In this document: positions 21,151-30,733 of the stretch, one piece after another | How positions within the stretch are numbered: the stretch's first letter is position 1 | Layout of the letters: each line of letters begins with the position of its first letter | NCBI GenBank assembly: GCA_021399435.1 | Contig: JAJTUP010000155.1 | Span: 1-64,000 of the forward strand | Reading direction: 5' to 3' | DNA length: 64,000 nucleotides | Origin: Diaporthe sp. PMI_573 | Lineage: Eukaryota; Ascomycota; Sordariomycetes; Diaporthales; Diaporthaceae | Position numbers and translations under genes: made by a program | Notes under the pieces: model-generated | What the model saw: the letters and a program-made list of their open reading frames with translations, nothing else | Databases searched by the model: none | What the model was told of the DNA's origin: nothing

Positions 21151-23514
21151 TTACGGCTTGTAAATATTACGCTCTCCGAATACTATCTTCAACATCCCAA
21201 TGTCCTCGGAAAATGGCCTGCTGACTTGACCTCGATCCCTTGATTTCTCCGCCGACTTGCTGCAATCAGTCGTCTCTGCAGTCCACCTCTGCTTGTTCGG
21301 CACTAACTGACCCAACGGACGTCGAGGTGGCTCCACCAGCAAGGCTCTTTCAAAGTCAATCATCATGACTCCATTGATCTCCGCATTGAACAGCATGTTT
21401 GCCCTTCGTACATCCTTGTGGATTACTCCCTGTTGATGCATTGCGCGCAACGACCGCATCGCCTTCCCTTCGAGCTGTTCCTCCGCACCACCCACAATCC
21501 CTGTCGGATCAAGGTCATCTCCTCCCCACGACAGAAAGGTCATGTGTATCACATAGACTCGGTGGTCATAGTAATAAATCCTGTTCATCGATCGGAGGTC
21601 GATGGCCCCGAGGAACACGGGCACATGTCTACCTTGGATGGGCTGCAGACGTTCGTAAACCGCCGCCTCATGCTCAAGGTCTTTGACAAATGCCCGAACC
21701 GTGCCCTTGCTGACGAAGGTATAGCCATACGCAAGCAGGGTCGCTTTGAACAGTACGCCGCGCGCACCACCCTGCCCCAACGGCGTGATCCCGTCGTCTA
21801 ATGACCGTTCCAGCTGCTCCCAGAGAAGCTCAAGGAATTCAGCGTGATCGATTGGATGACGGGCGCAGGCGCGGCTCGGGCCACGGCAGTGGCTGCGGTG
21901 ATTGTTGGGCTGCCTGCTGTGAAGTGGCATGTTCGGGCATCTTGGGTCGAGAAAACCGCCGTTGACGAGGCCTAAAAGGCACTTTTGCGTGCAGTACGGC
22001 GTGTCTTGTTCGTTGCTTCCTCCTCCTCCGCCCCCACCCCGCGGCCGTCGCGCCAGAATTCGCTGACTACGTCGAGTTCCCTGACCTTCCGACCCTCCTC
22101 GACGTGTCCGCCGCTCTGTCGGGCTCGGCGTGTCTGGTAAATCCTGTGCTGACTCGTCATCAGATGATTCTCCTGGGTCCCTTTGTGCCTGTTCCTTCAC
22201 GGGCTCATCCCCCACACGTCGCCGTCTCTTTCCTCGGAGAAGGTAAGGAGATCGGTCGACACCCTCGTACGCTTCTGGTTGGTAACCGGGTGAACTCTTC
22301 GGCGCATGTCGTTCGTCCTCTGGAATCGATCGTAGCGTCGTCTCGAAATCTTCCATCCACGTCTTCAATTTTTCAGTAGCTTGGCGGCGCTCATCTTGCC
22401 CACGCAACCGTCGTTCACCCGGCGGACCAAGAGCCATGAGACTAAAGGCCAGATACTGACCCACTGCCGTGCACAAGTGAAAATAGTTAGGATGGGCTGG
22501 CACCTCGGCATCCGGCTCTGCTAGGTGATAGAGAAGCGTCTCAGGCTCCCGCCAGTCGATCTTGAGGAACACTATCGCCTCGCCCGTGGTCAATAGACCA
22601 TACTCGAGTCCGCCCTCGATCATGTAGTGGTAGGTCTGCGTGATGGCGGCTGCAGTCAGCCTCTCGGCATGATACTGGAAACGCGCATCTGGGTCCACGG
22701 ACGTCGGGATCGTCTTCCGGTTGACCACGTCCTTGTAAATATTCATCGGGCGTAGACCGAGACGGAGGTGCGGCGCTGTCAGTTTGTGGGGCGGCTTGTA
22801 CTCGGAAATGTAGATCATCGTACGTCTCGTCGAGCCCGCGGTGTCGGATCGGTAGATGCAGATCTGATCGGGTCGTAGCTGGTTGAGATTGAGTCTGTGG
22901 TCTGGCGTAGAGGGTGGTGTCGATGGAGTGTCGCGGTCGACGACCTCCTCGGCCATGTCGCTGATGGCATGCGGATGGTTCTCGAAAATGATGCCGTTTC
23001 CTAGATGAAATGCACTTCTGACCTCTTCCACCTCTTTGAGCTGGTCCATGATGGTTTTGACTGGATCCTCGACGCTGTTGTGCAGGAAGTACTCGAGCGT
23101 CTTCTCGTCTGCTATCTTGCGTTTCGAGATCCTGTTTCCTAAGCCGGCGAGGAAGGATCGGTTCTCAAAAATGCGACTATCGGTAGGGAAGGTGTCGTAG
23201 AGCGTGCCGAATGTGATCCTCTGTTGTTGAAGAAAGTCGGGCCATTGTCGGAGATTTGTGGGACACCATTTGTTTCGCGGATTGGTGATGGGACCCTTCG
23301 AGGTCAATTTCGGGTTCAGTTCAATGGTAAAACTGGAGAATACAAGGGAATGGCAGGCAGCGATGTATTCGTCGAGTGTGGTGGGCTGAGTCTGTTGCTC
23401 TGACGCTTCGGCGCGTCGTCGCTCCTCTTGTCGTTCTCTCTCTGCCTCCTCGGCGCGTTGTTCCGCCTCTTGCAGGAGTCTTGTCAGCTCTTCTACACTT
23501 CTTGATCCATCCAT
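21151..23514 (-). CDS. Fungal protein kinase-like protein
   Basis: A single open frame of 787 aa from ATG 23514 (MDGSRSVEEL), open upstream to 23607. Residues 1-50 form a coiled coil rich in Glu/Arg. The middle holds a conserved fungal region (YISEYKPPHKLTAPHLRLGL, YGLLTTGEAIVFLKIDW). A disordered, basic, Gly/Arg-rich segment follows (RRPRGGGGGGG). The C-terminal 200 aa are kinase-like, with VIHKDVRRANMLF in place of HRDLKxxN and MMIDFERALL in place of DFG. The catalytic Asp and Asn are present but the DFG Gly is Glu, as is common in this lineage-specific fungal family. The function is unknown. The gene is intact and GC-rich, with no RIP signs. Confidence 0.7.
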   Translation of the reverse strand: MDGSRSVEELTRLLQEAEQRAEEAERERQEERRRAEASEQQTQPTTLDEYIAACHSLVFSSFTIELNPKLTSKGPITNPRNKWCPTNLRQWPDFLQQQRITFGTLYDTFPTDSRIFENRSFLAGLGNRISKRKIADEKTLEYFLHNSVEDPVKTIMDQLKEVEEVRSAFHLGNGIIFENHPHAISDMAEEVVDRDTPSTPPSTPDHRLNLNQLRPDQICIYRSDTAGSTRRTMIYISEYKPPHKLTAPHLRLGLRPMNIYKDVVNRKTIPTSVDPDARFQYHAERLTAAAITQTYHYMIEGGLEYGLLTTGEAIVFLKIDWREPETLLYHLAEPDAEVPAHPNYFHLCTAVGQYLAFSLMALGPPGERRLRGQDERRQATEKLKTWMEDFETTLRSIPEDERHAPKSSPGYQPEAYEGVDRSPYLLRGKRRRRVGDEPVKEQAQRDPGESSDDESAQDLPDTPSPTERRTRRGGSEGQGTRRSQRILARRPRGGGGGGGSNEQDTPYCTQKCLLGLVNGGFLDPRCPNMPLHSRQPNNHRSHCRGPSRACARHPIDHAEFLELLWEQLERSLDDGITPLGQGGARGVLFKATLLAYGYTFVSKGTVRAFVKDLEHEAAVYERLQPIQGRHVPVFLGAIDLRSMNRIYYYDHRVYVIHMTFLSWGGDDLDPTGIVGGAEEQLEGKAMRSLRAMHQQGVIHKDVRRANMLFNAEINGVMMIDFERALLVEPPRRPLGQLVPNKQRWTAETTDCSKSAEKSRDRGQVSRPFSEDIGMLKIVFGERNIYKP

Positions 23515-23866
23515 GATGCGTAGGCTTGATGTCGTGGCGAGAATCGATTCAGAAGGACACTTGCATCGCAACCCACATGTTTTGAAGTTAAAAGAGTGGA
23601 GCCGCATTATGTTGCGAGGGGTTACGGAGGTCGCTGCAAAAAGTCTTTGACGCCAAGGAGCCGGGGGCCCTGGTCAGTCAGCTCGATTGCTAGGGAAACC
23701 ACTAACAAACTAGCTAACCCATCAGGATTCTAACTACCCGAAGCGTACGGCACCTGCCCGTACTAATCGCTTGAATTCAGCATCAAAAACATCGTCAGTA
23801 GCCGAATTTTTGGTGTTTTCGACCATCCAAGCGCCGTACACCCCATACATGCTACACAAACTTGAG

Positions 23867-24536
23867 CAAGGTGGCGATCAACTCAATTCAATCCACTATC
23901 GAGGGCATATTGAATTGAGTGGACGTCCCACCGCATCACCTGTGTGGAGTTGATCAACCGAAGCTCCCTGTGGAGTTGAAGTGGGTGGAATTGACATCCG
24001 GTGGAACAAACGTCTGACAATCAATACATGATCAATCCTTTCTCGCTCTCCCCACAGGCCGTCTCGTCACTCTCGTGCTCTCGTTCTGCAGCTAACCATG
24101 CCTCCTCTTCTTCACTATAGCTCGTGTCCTTGCCCCTGGAGATTTCAGGATTGACGAGCAAGAAGCTCTCGAGCTCGTCAACCAGTCCAGAACACAGCCA
24201 AGATCGGAGACACTGAGCCATCCCAATCATCGTGGCTTCCAGTCGACTCCGAATGGGGGCAACCATGCGCCCAGCGGCCGAAAATAGCCTCTCGCACTCA
24301 GCAGACATTGGTGGGATCGATAAGAAGTCAAGGGCCATTATCGATAGCCTCGGGAACTTCTTGCGCCTAGAATGCCAGTACTCATATGGGTCACTTACCT
24401 TGCTGTCAGCCTCTGAAGTACTCAGCAGCCAGCGCTTGTATTTGTCGCCTACCGAGCTAGCTGATGGCGATATCAAGGCTTTCCGCCTCTTATCTTCTTG
24501 CTTGGAAAAGAGAGAAGAGCACTGAGACCACCCCAC
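23867..24536 (-). pseudogene. hAT-D transposase C-terminus and 3' terminal repeat
   Basis: Frame 24536-24021 contains the hAT dimerisation domain: DPYEYWHSRRKKFPRLS, IMALDFLSIPPMSAECER, LFSAAGRMVAPIRSRLEA. Downstream, the 3' terminal region ends (plus strand, 23867) with CAAGGTGGCGATCAACTCAA. This closely resembles the terminus of the MITE at 30577 (CAGGGTGGTCATCAATTCAA). Subterminal copies of TCAATTCAATCC/GAATTGAGTGG are present. The N-terminal half is missing. Confidence 0.75.
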
Positions 24537-25385
24537 TGAAGACCTTGATTCGGGTCCTGGAACATCTATGCAGAGGCTTATGAGGCAGGCCCATCTGATG
24601 GAGGTCTATTTTCCTTTACAAGCTGCAATAGGAACCTTTTGTAAAGTACGTTTTTAAACTCGAAATGCTTGTTCATCACAGCCGTTGTAGTGAGATACGC
24701 ATTCAGCAAATGTTTTTGTTCAGTAAGACACTGAGAATGATGTGATTGCGGCGTCTCTCATCAAGTTGTTCTCTTGGGGCTAGATTCTTCGATACACAGC
24801 CCAGTGCCTTTCGAACTGTATTAGAAGCCGCAGATGGAGAGGCAGTGTTTCAGGTGATTCCCGTGATGTCTGAGAATAAGGTCTTAATCACTTATTTTCA
24901 GACTATTCGAAGGTCGTGTAAGTGGGCTGGATCCCCCGGCGCTTAGTCGGGCTCCTGCTCATCGTCCCCGAGACTTTGCGCACTGGGTTGTCCCTGATTT
25001 TGTATTGTGGCTCCTGGCCCACCTCTTCCTCAATCTGGACACACTTCCGCCGTCGACCATCGGTGTCGAAGAACTCGCAGATGCGAAAAATGTAGAGTGA
25101 CCCTGAAAACTCACACTAAGATATTTTTGCAGCTGCTGCACCGTGCCCAAGCTTGCCGGACTCGTACGAAAATTTCCTCGGTAACGTTACACCGCATCGT
25201 GGTTACAGTAAAACCAGGAAATACGGAATGAGGGACGTACTTATGAACCTTTGTCCATACATGAGAATCATCGAGAGAACTCAACAGAAGTACATTATCG
25301 TGAATGATCTTGGATTTTGCTTTTTAAGGAAGCTTCTCGCGCATGAAGCATCTAAAACATTTACACGTTACGATATGTTTTGAGA
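24537..25385. other. Stretch without a supported gene
   Basis: Short frames (24746-24946, 25153-25383) show no recognisable domain. It may include further hAT-D remains, but no motif supports that. Confidence 0.35.
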
Positions 25386-25907
25386 TACAGTACCCTGAAA
25401 AATTACTTGTATCCTACCTACCTCTAGTGTGCTCTAAAGGATCCTTGTGGTCTTTTGTATGGTTACTGATATTTGGTATCGTATCTTGCTATTAGAATAT
25501 TGTAGTTTTCCCCTACAACAAAAAAGACTGTTTTACCTACTGTACTTGAGATTCTAGGGTAAAACTTTAACCGTTTACATATAGAGTACAGCAACGCGGA
25601 ACCGCACTGTACTAGCTAATGCGTTTGCAGAGGAACGACAGTAATTTCATAAGTACCGTGCGTTATACAACAGTTCTACCTTTAATTTTCACGCCAGCAT
25701 CTTTTATGGTACAGTAGTCAATGTACTTTACTGCAATTGGGGCGTGAAAGTACCCTCACCGATACACAGCATTGTGTTTACAGTAGATACATGTCATCTC
25801 TTCACAAGTACAGTATGAAGTATTGAGTATAAGTAGAGCCAGATTCAACACCATCTCTAGTTCTGATCACTTTGTCTTGAACACAACTTCTCGCTCAATC
25901 AAATACA
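25386..25907 (+). promoter_or_regulatory. Promoter region with repeated TACAGTA motif
   Basis: TACAGTA occurs at 25386, 25710, 25779 and 25809, and its reverse complement TACTGTA at 25538, with further partial copies (GAGTACAGC, ACTGTACTA). The cluster lies directly upstream of the Gag-like frame, and a CT/A-rich segment leads to ATG 25908. A 7-mer repeated this often in about 450 bp suggests a protein-binding site or element-terminal structure. Confidence 0.35.
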
Positions 25908-26680
25908 ATGGCGCTTCAGCCTCAGACGACTGCCGGATGGCAACAACAAATGACTGCACTGAAGAGGCAAATTATCGAACTGAAGGACATTATCGATGAG
26001 GTCTTCATGGCACCATCTTCGACTGTGGCTCTTCCCGAGCCAGACAAGCTCGACGATATCACAGATTACGACATATGGATACCGTACCTAACTGCTAAGC
26101 TTAAGCTAGACAAGGCAGCAAGTACTTCCGATATAGAGAAGGAGATCATTTTCTTTTACGTCTATGCGCAACTCGGACCAAAAATAAAAGCACAAGTGCT
26201 GAGCACATTGAATATAGCCCATATCACTGGTACCTACGATCACCAACAACTATTAGACCATTTAAAAGCTTGCGGGCGGGGCTGGAAAAAAGCCAGGAAC
26301 CATCCAACCGTAGCTTTGAACTGGAGATGGGTGCAAACGAGTCATTTGTGGATTACTTTACCAAAGTCCAGAAGTTGCTTTCCCAGGGCGAGGCAGCAAA
26401 CTGGGATGATCAAGAAAAAATGAAGTACCTCGAACGTGGCCTTCAGTCCAGCGCAATTGGGCAGCTGCTCAAGGTTCAGCTCGAACCCCCCAAGACATAC
26501 TCAGGAATGGTGAGCGCCTGCGTTCGGCTGGATTCAATGTCTCGGGATGCGATTGGCAAATTGGGCAGGTCAGAGGATATAAGTGAAGGGATACTGTCGG
26601 AAGATGAAGATGACCAGAGTGTGCCCGATGAGTCACAAGACCAGCACCAAGGGGAAGTTAGGGACTCCGAAAGCGAGTGA
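25908..26680 (+). pseudogene. Gag-like gene with an internal frame change
   Basis: Frame 1 (MALQPQTTAGWQQQMTALKR; DYDIWIPYLTAKLKLDKAA; FFYVYAQLGPKIKAQVLSTL) and frame 2 (NESFVDYFTKVQKLLSQGEA; NWDDQEKMKYLERGLQSSAI) together make a typical fungal retrotransposon Gag of about 255 aa. The frames change by -1 near 26270-26295, within a GC run and an A6 run. No zinc knuckle, protease or pol follows, and the gene ends in an acidic tail. It is either a decayed Gag or a domesticated solo gag with a sequence error or slippage at the A6 run. No LTR was recognised. Confidence 0.6.
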
Positions 26681-27643
26681 TATTGATGGGTGCAGCGGGA
26701 CCTTACCCGTTGTCGCACCTTGCGAATTCGAATTGAGATATTTTTATTCCTGTCTCGGCTTGTGGTGTTCGTTCTTGTTATCCGAGAGTCTGTATGGTTA
26801 ATATATAGAAACTTGGTAGTTCATGAAGTACTATGTCTTATCTAGCGATATTCTAGGCTGGTGAAGGACGTTTATACAGATTTATGCTTGCTTTATTCTA
26901 GATTATGTCGTTTCGTCTTCTCTGAAGGCGAAGGCCAGCGTATTTGCCTGGCTCGCTTGGTGCTCCAAATGGCCTCCTCTTCCTAGAGGGGACGCCCCTG
27001 CAAGCCCCGGATTCGATTGAGGAGCGCAAATACAGACACGTACCAATTCATGAGGTGCCAGTCCGCAAAGTTGTGGATCGACTCCCGTTTGAGACCTACA
27101 GTCGTGACGCAGACCGTCTCGAGACTTTGGTGCTGCTCAACTACTCAAAACCTTCGAACCCCCACTGCAAACGTTACTTCGTCTGGCTTCCCGACAACCA
27201 CGGGTTGCCAGCTTCTTCGGTTCAATAACGTGACCCCATGCGGGTCGGAATCGGGTCACCCTCATTCCACAGTCGGCCCTCTGTTTGAGGTGGAGATCAG
27301 AGAAAGAAGTCAACCTCCAATTGATCTACTGTAGGGCGGCCGCTTGAACATCGACCTTGCCAGAATGCAAATCTGGCCTCTGACCGTGTAATAGATAGCC
27401 GTGGCGGGTAATTACGTCTCTGGCCTTCAGCAACTCTCGTTGCATGATGTACCTCTGCATGTCTCCCAGGAAACTCTCAGCGACTTTGGGGCTTACACGA
27501 GGTTGAATTCAGTTTTGCAAGTTCACTCATTGATATGAGCAGATTGCCGGTCACCAAGTACACTGCGAGACCTTAGCAAGCTCCAAAAACAAACCACCGC
27601 ACCGTGCTTGCGGCAGGCCCATATCCACCTTGCGCCAGTTTTC
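26681..27643. other. Stretch without a supported gene
   Basis: A plus frame at 26944-27228 (HVPIHEVPVRKVVDRLPFET) looks somewhat coding but has no ATG and no known family. The rest is non-coding. Confidence 0.35.
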
Positions 27644-28150
27644 TCACTCGGGCATTTGCATGTCTTGAGCGGCCACATCTGCCTCTTCCACGCGACTCCA
27701 GACGTTTCTCGGGAACTCTCTCGAAACGGGGTGCCGACGTCCGTCTTGTCCGGGACGATCTCCGACACAAAAGCGAATGAAAATCCAGACCGTGCCATCC
27801 GCCTGGCACACCGCGCAGCGGAGCGTGGCTCGTGCTCCGCATCCGTCACAGGGCACCCTTCTCCGACCGTCACGTACGGTCGTTCGGCCATCGCAATGGC
27901 GGCATAGCATCATGTTGCTGGTGCCGACGCAGCCGTTGCAGTCTGCGCGGATATCACGATCAAGGAGCGTTTGGTTTAGGCCTTGGCTGTCACAGATATG
28001 GTGGGGGACAATTCTCCCAGTGCAATTGGGACAGTTCGTCGGCCGCCAAATGCCGCACGGAAAGTCGATGTCTCTGTTACACGATCGACATGGGGTTTGA
28101 TCGGGGAAGGCAGGACCGGCCGGAGGGCCTGAAACCGCTGAGGCACTCAT
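27644..28150 (-). CDS. Cys-rich zinc-binding-like protein
   Basis: From ATG 28150 (MSASAVSGPPAGPAFPDQ), or an in-frame upstream start at 28225, to a stop at 27644. Six CxxC motifs occur in about 90 residues: CRSC, CPNC, CNGC, CRHC, CDGC and CAVC, with Gly often following. The spacing resembles DnaJ-type or zinc-ribbon domains that bind two or more zinc ions. After CQADG the composition changes, and a missed intron could alter the C-terminus. No specific family or function is assigned. Confidence 0.5.
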   Translation of the reverse strand: MSASAVSGPPAGPAFPDQTPCRSCNRDIDFPCGIWRPTNCPNCTGRIVPHHICDSQGLNQTLLDRDIRADCNGCVGTSNMMLCRHCDGRTTVRDGRRRVPCDGCGARATLRCAVCQADGTVWIFIRFCVGDRPGQDGRRHPVSREFPRNVWSRVEEADVAAQDMQMPE

Positions 28151-28225
28151 CGTGGCTTCCAATTTATGGAAGTATCTCGGATTTGCTGCTTGTCTCGTGT
28201 TGCGACCAACAGTGATGTTGGTCAA

Positions 28226-28686
28226 ATCTTGTGGTCTTGAGAGTCTTGGGATTTCTCTGAGATGGAGCAGGAGGTGGCGACGGTCTTTCTTTAAATAGTC
28301 TTCGTACGTTGTACGGATTGCTCACGGCAGGCGCCTCATCATAGCTCACGAAAGTCACGAAATTGTGTTTGTGTCTAAGGGTGTGATTGAGTCCGGATAC
28401 ACCTAATTTCCTATGGTCATTGATTCTTCCACTCGCTGATCCGAGGTGACAAGTAATTAGGATGAAAGGTCAACAGAGAAGAGAATACGACTCAACAAAA
28501 CTACAACAGTTTTAAAATTGAATCAAGAAAAGTGTGGCCACTGTCCCAACTTTGACAAGCGGTCTATCCGCCCACCTTTCATAACTGTCTGGCACATGGC
28601 TACAATAACTACGATATCGCCTCGTTGCCACCGTGTATATAAGGGGAAGCAGACGACTGCTTATCGTACCTGCTGTGGAATGATGC
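28226..28686. other. Intergenic stretch, no gene seen
   Basis: Non-coding sequence upstream of the tRNA-like gene and of the Cys-rich gene. Confidence 0.5.
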
Positions 28687-28784
28687 AGTCCTTTAGCTCA
28701 GTCGTAGAGCGCCCGCCCTAAACCACCATTTCATAGCTTGTATAGACTGGCGGGAGGCCATTGGTTCGAATCCAATAGGAACTG
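28687..28784 (+). tRNA. tRNA-like gene, probably with an intron
   Basis: An acceptor stem AGTCCTT/AGGAACT (one mismatch, one wobble), TA, D-arm GCTC-AGTCGTA-GAGC, anticodon stem CCCGC/GCGGG, variable loop AGGCC, T-arm ATTGG-TTCGAAT-CCAAT and a discriminator G fold in the normal order. The anticodon loop is expanded to 33 nt, consistent with an intron after position 37. With this alignment position 33 is C rather than the invariant U, so the anticodon (TAA by position) is not reliable and the gene may be a pseudogene. Internal A and B boxes (TAGCTCAGTCGT, GGTTCGAATCC) are good. Confidence 0.6.
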
Positions 28785-28801
28785 TTTTTTTTTTTTTTTT
28801 T
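28785..28801 (+). terminator. T17 run, RNA polymerase III terminator
   Basis: Seventeen consecutive T residues begin immediately after the discriminator base of the tRNA-like gene. Four to six suffice for Pol III termination. Confidence 0.7.
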
Positions 28802-28940
28802 GCTTCTGAAAGTACGATATAACCTCTCTTTTACCATATCCGGACGTTGCAGTGTGGTGGCGGCGACGATGTGGTGGTTGTCATGAGAATGTTATGGTTT
28901 TGGTGGGGATCTGCACCAAAAAAAAAACACTCGGATGATG

Positions 28941-29300
28941 CGGGGTTTTGGCCGGTGCGAGGTTTTGGCACCCACTACGCCGGAAGGCGTATGGCGCAAC
29001 CTAAGGGAAGACCCACGGGTATTTAGTTGTGTTTGCACCAAAAAAGTGGCGGGCGCAGTCGGGGTGGGGGGTGGCGAAAGCCGGTGCACACCCGTTATCA
29101 CGTGGGAGCTCACCACTCCCAGCAGAGTAGGATCTTGGACAACGCAAGCACACCTTGGGAAGTGCTCTCAAGGGAGGATTTGGATGAACGTCTGGTTGAC
29201 ATCCAGTACGGCCTCTGTGTGAGGGTTTTGGCCGTGCGGAGGTTTTGGCGCCCACTAAGCCGGAAGGCGTATGGGGCAACCGAGGGGAAGACCCATGCGT
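28941..29300. repeat. Pair of 80-bp direct repeats
   Basis: Unit 1 (28941-29020) and unit 2 (29221-29300) are 280 bp apart and align without gaps over most of 80 bp (shared words: GCCGGAAGGCGTATGG, GGGAAGACCCA, GGTTTTGGC). Unit 1 is also flanked by two copies of TGCACCAAAAAA (28911 and 29035 areas). Similarity is about 80-85% by eye. No coding is evident. Confidence 0.7.
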
Positions 29301-30290
29301 AACCTCCAACTGGGTGGAGAGAGAACATCCTTCTTCCTCCTTAATCCCTACCAAGGTAGACAAAATTTCCACAGTGTCACATCTTACCAGTGACTTTTGA
29401 AACTTCATTTCCGATAAGATCTGCGTCAGAGACGGTATGGATTCAACTGGTGGTGCCAGGGACGATGAGTCCCAAATCCGGATCGAGGGCCCGGATGAAT
29501 ATTATCATAAACACACAGACGAGGATTTTGCGGGAGATCACACAACTATAACAGAAGGTAGTGACTCTGTATTGGAAGGGAGTGTCGAAGGTGATGGCGG
29601 CGACAATGGCCACGGTGCATTAGAGTCATTGGACGGCCGAGAGGGAGGTGAGGCGATATCTGTTATGGTATGTTGCATAAAGGAGGATCGGAAAGACCCC
29701 CTACAACATTTACTGGAAGGTGTGTATAGCAGTTTGGGAGCCGACTCCCATAGCAGGTTGCCCCGTCTCGGTGGTCTTTGTGCATGAGCTCAGGGCTGCT
29801 GAAGAGCAGTCAGAAGGCTGAGCAGACAGCAGACAGACCAATAAACAGTTGATAAAAAAACACAGTGTGGCCGAAGCCAAAGGATAGTAGAAGAACCATG
29901 AAATTAAGTTTGCATCCATTTTGTGAGCACGGCGTTTACACTGAGGGCAATGCCTTCAGGGTCAACTTTGTGGGGGCGGGCTTGGACGGCGAGGGTACTG
30001 ACGCCAGGGATTGCGTAGAGGAAGGATACGGCCCCGGAATCTCATTGGCTGCAGCTGCTTAGTAAGGTGATTGTGTGCCCCTCTGAATATGGTTGTACGA
30101 ATCTCCGATCTCTTATTTAGGCCGGTTGGGGGCTCCCAGGCCAACGCCTCCTATAGTACTGGCGCATTCCGTTCAAACTTCATTGTCGAAGGTTAGAATT
30201 CAATCACATTGTTCCCAGAAACTTACCAGGTAACGCCCTTGAAACTGTAAGAAGACTACCAGCTAAACATATCCCTCTTACAGCACCAAC
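29301..30290. other. Stretch without a supported gene
   Basis: The plus frames 29437-29787 (acidic, MDSTGGARDDESQIRIEG) and 29865-30062 could be small genes but carry no domain. An acceptor-like CTTACAG at about 30277-30283 precedes the next ATG and suggests a 5' UTR intron for the small gene at 30291. Confidence 0.35.
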
Positions 30291-30512
30291 ATGTCATACC
30301 AAAACTCTGCGTCCGGTTCCGGAACTTCGAGGCCCTCGCCGCAAGGCGGTGCCCAGAACAACTGGAACGAGGTCCTCCGCTACTCCTCCCCCATCGGTGT
30401 GGTCAAGTCGAACATCGTCTACGGGGTTTACAACGCTTCTTCCTCGCAGGGCGACCAGGTTTCCTCTTCCTCCTCGTCCTCGCACGGCCCCGCTTCCAAC
30501 AGGCCGCGATAA
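30291..30512 (+). CDS. Small Ser-rich hypothetical protein, 73 aa
   Basis: MSYQNSASGSGTSRPSPQGG to a TAA at 30510-30512. The ATG has a good context (CACCAACATGTC), and third positions are strongly C/G, unlike flanking AT-rich DNA, which favours real coding. The central part (EVLRYSSPIGVVKSNIVYGV) is ordered-looking; the ends are Ser/Gly-rich. No family is recognised. A MITE inserted 64 bp after the stop codon. Confidence 0.5.
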   Translation: MSYQNSASGSGTSRPSPQGGAQNNWNEVLRYSSPIGVVKSNIVYGVYNASSSQGDQVSSSSSSSHGPASNRPR

Positions 30513-30568
30513 AGGCACAGATGGCAGATGGATAGTTAAAATATGTATGAGTACTTATCTAGCTCTGT

Positions 30569-30733
30569 ACTCGCGTCAGGGTGGTCATCAATTCAATCTG
30601 GGGCGTCGATTGAGTTGAAACAGGGGTGGCACGGTCTGTTTTATGGCACGCGCACGCTCGCACGGTGCACATAGTGATCTTTTGTCCACCGGAGGGGCGA
30701 TTGAGTTGAATTGATGACCACCCTGACTCGCGT
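30569..30733. mobile_element. 149-bp hAT-type MITE with perfect 8-bp target duplication
   Basis: The element (30577-30725) begins CAGGGTGGTCATCAATTCAA and ends with its exact inverse, a 20-bp terminal inverted repeat. ACTCGCGT lies on both sides (30569-30576 and 30726-30733). It has no coding capacity. The termini resemble the end of hAT-D (23867), the likely source of transposase for this family. Confidence 0.92.
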
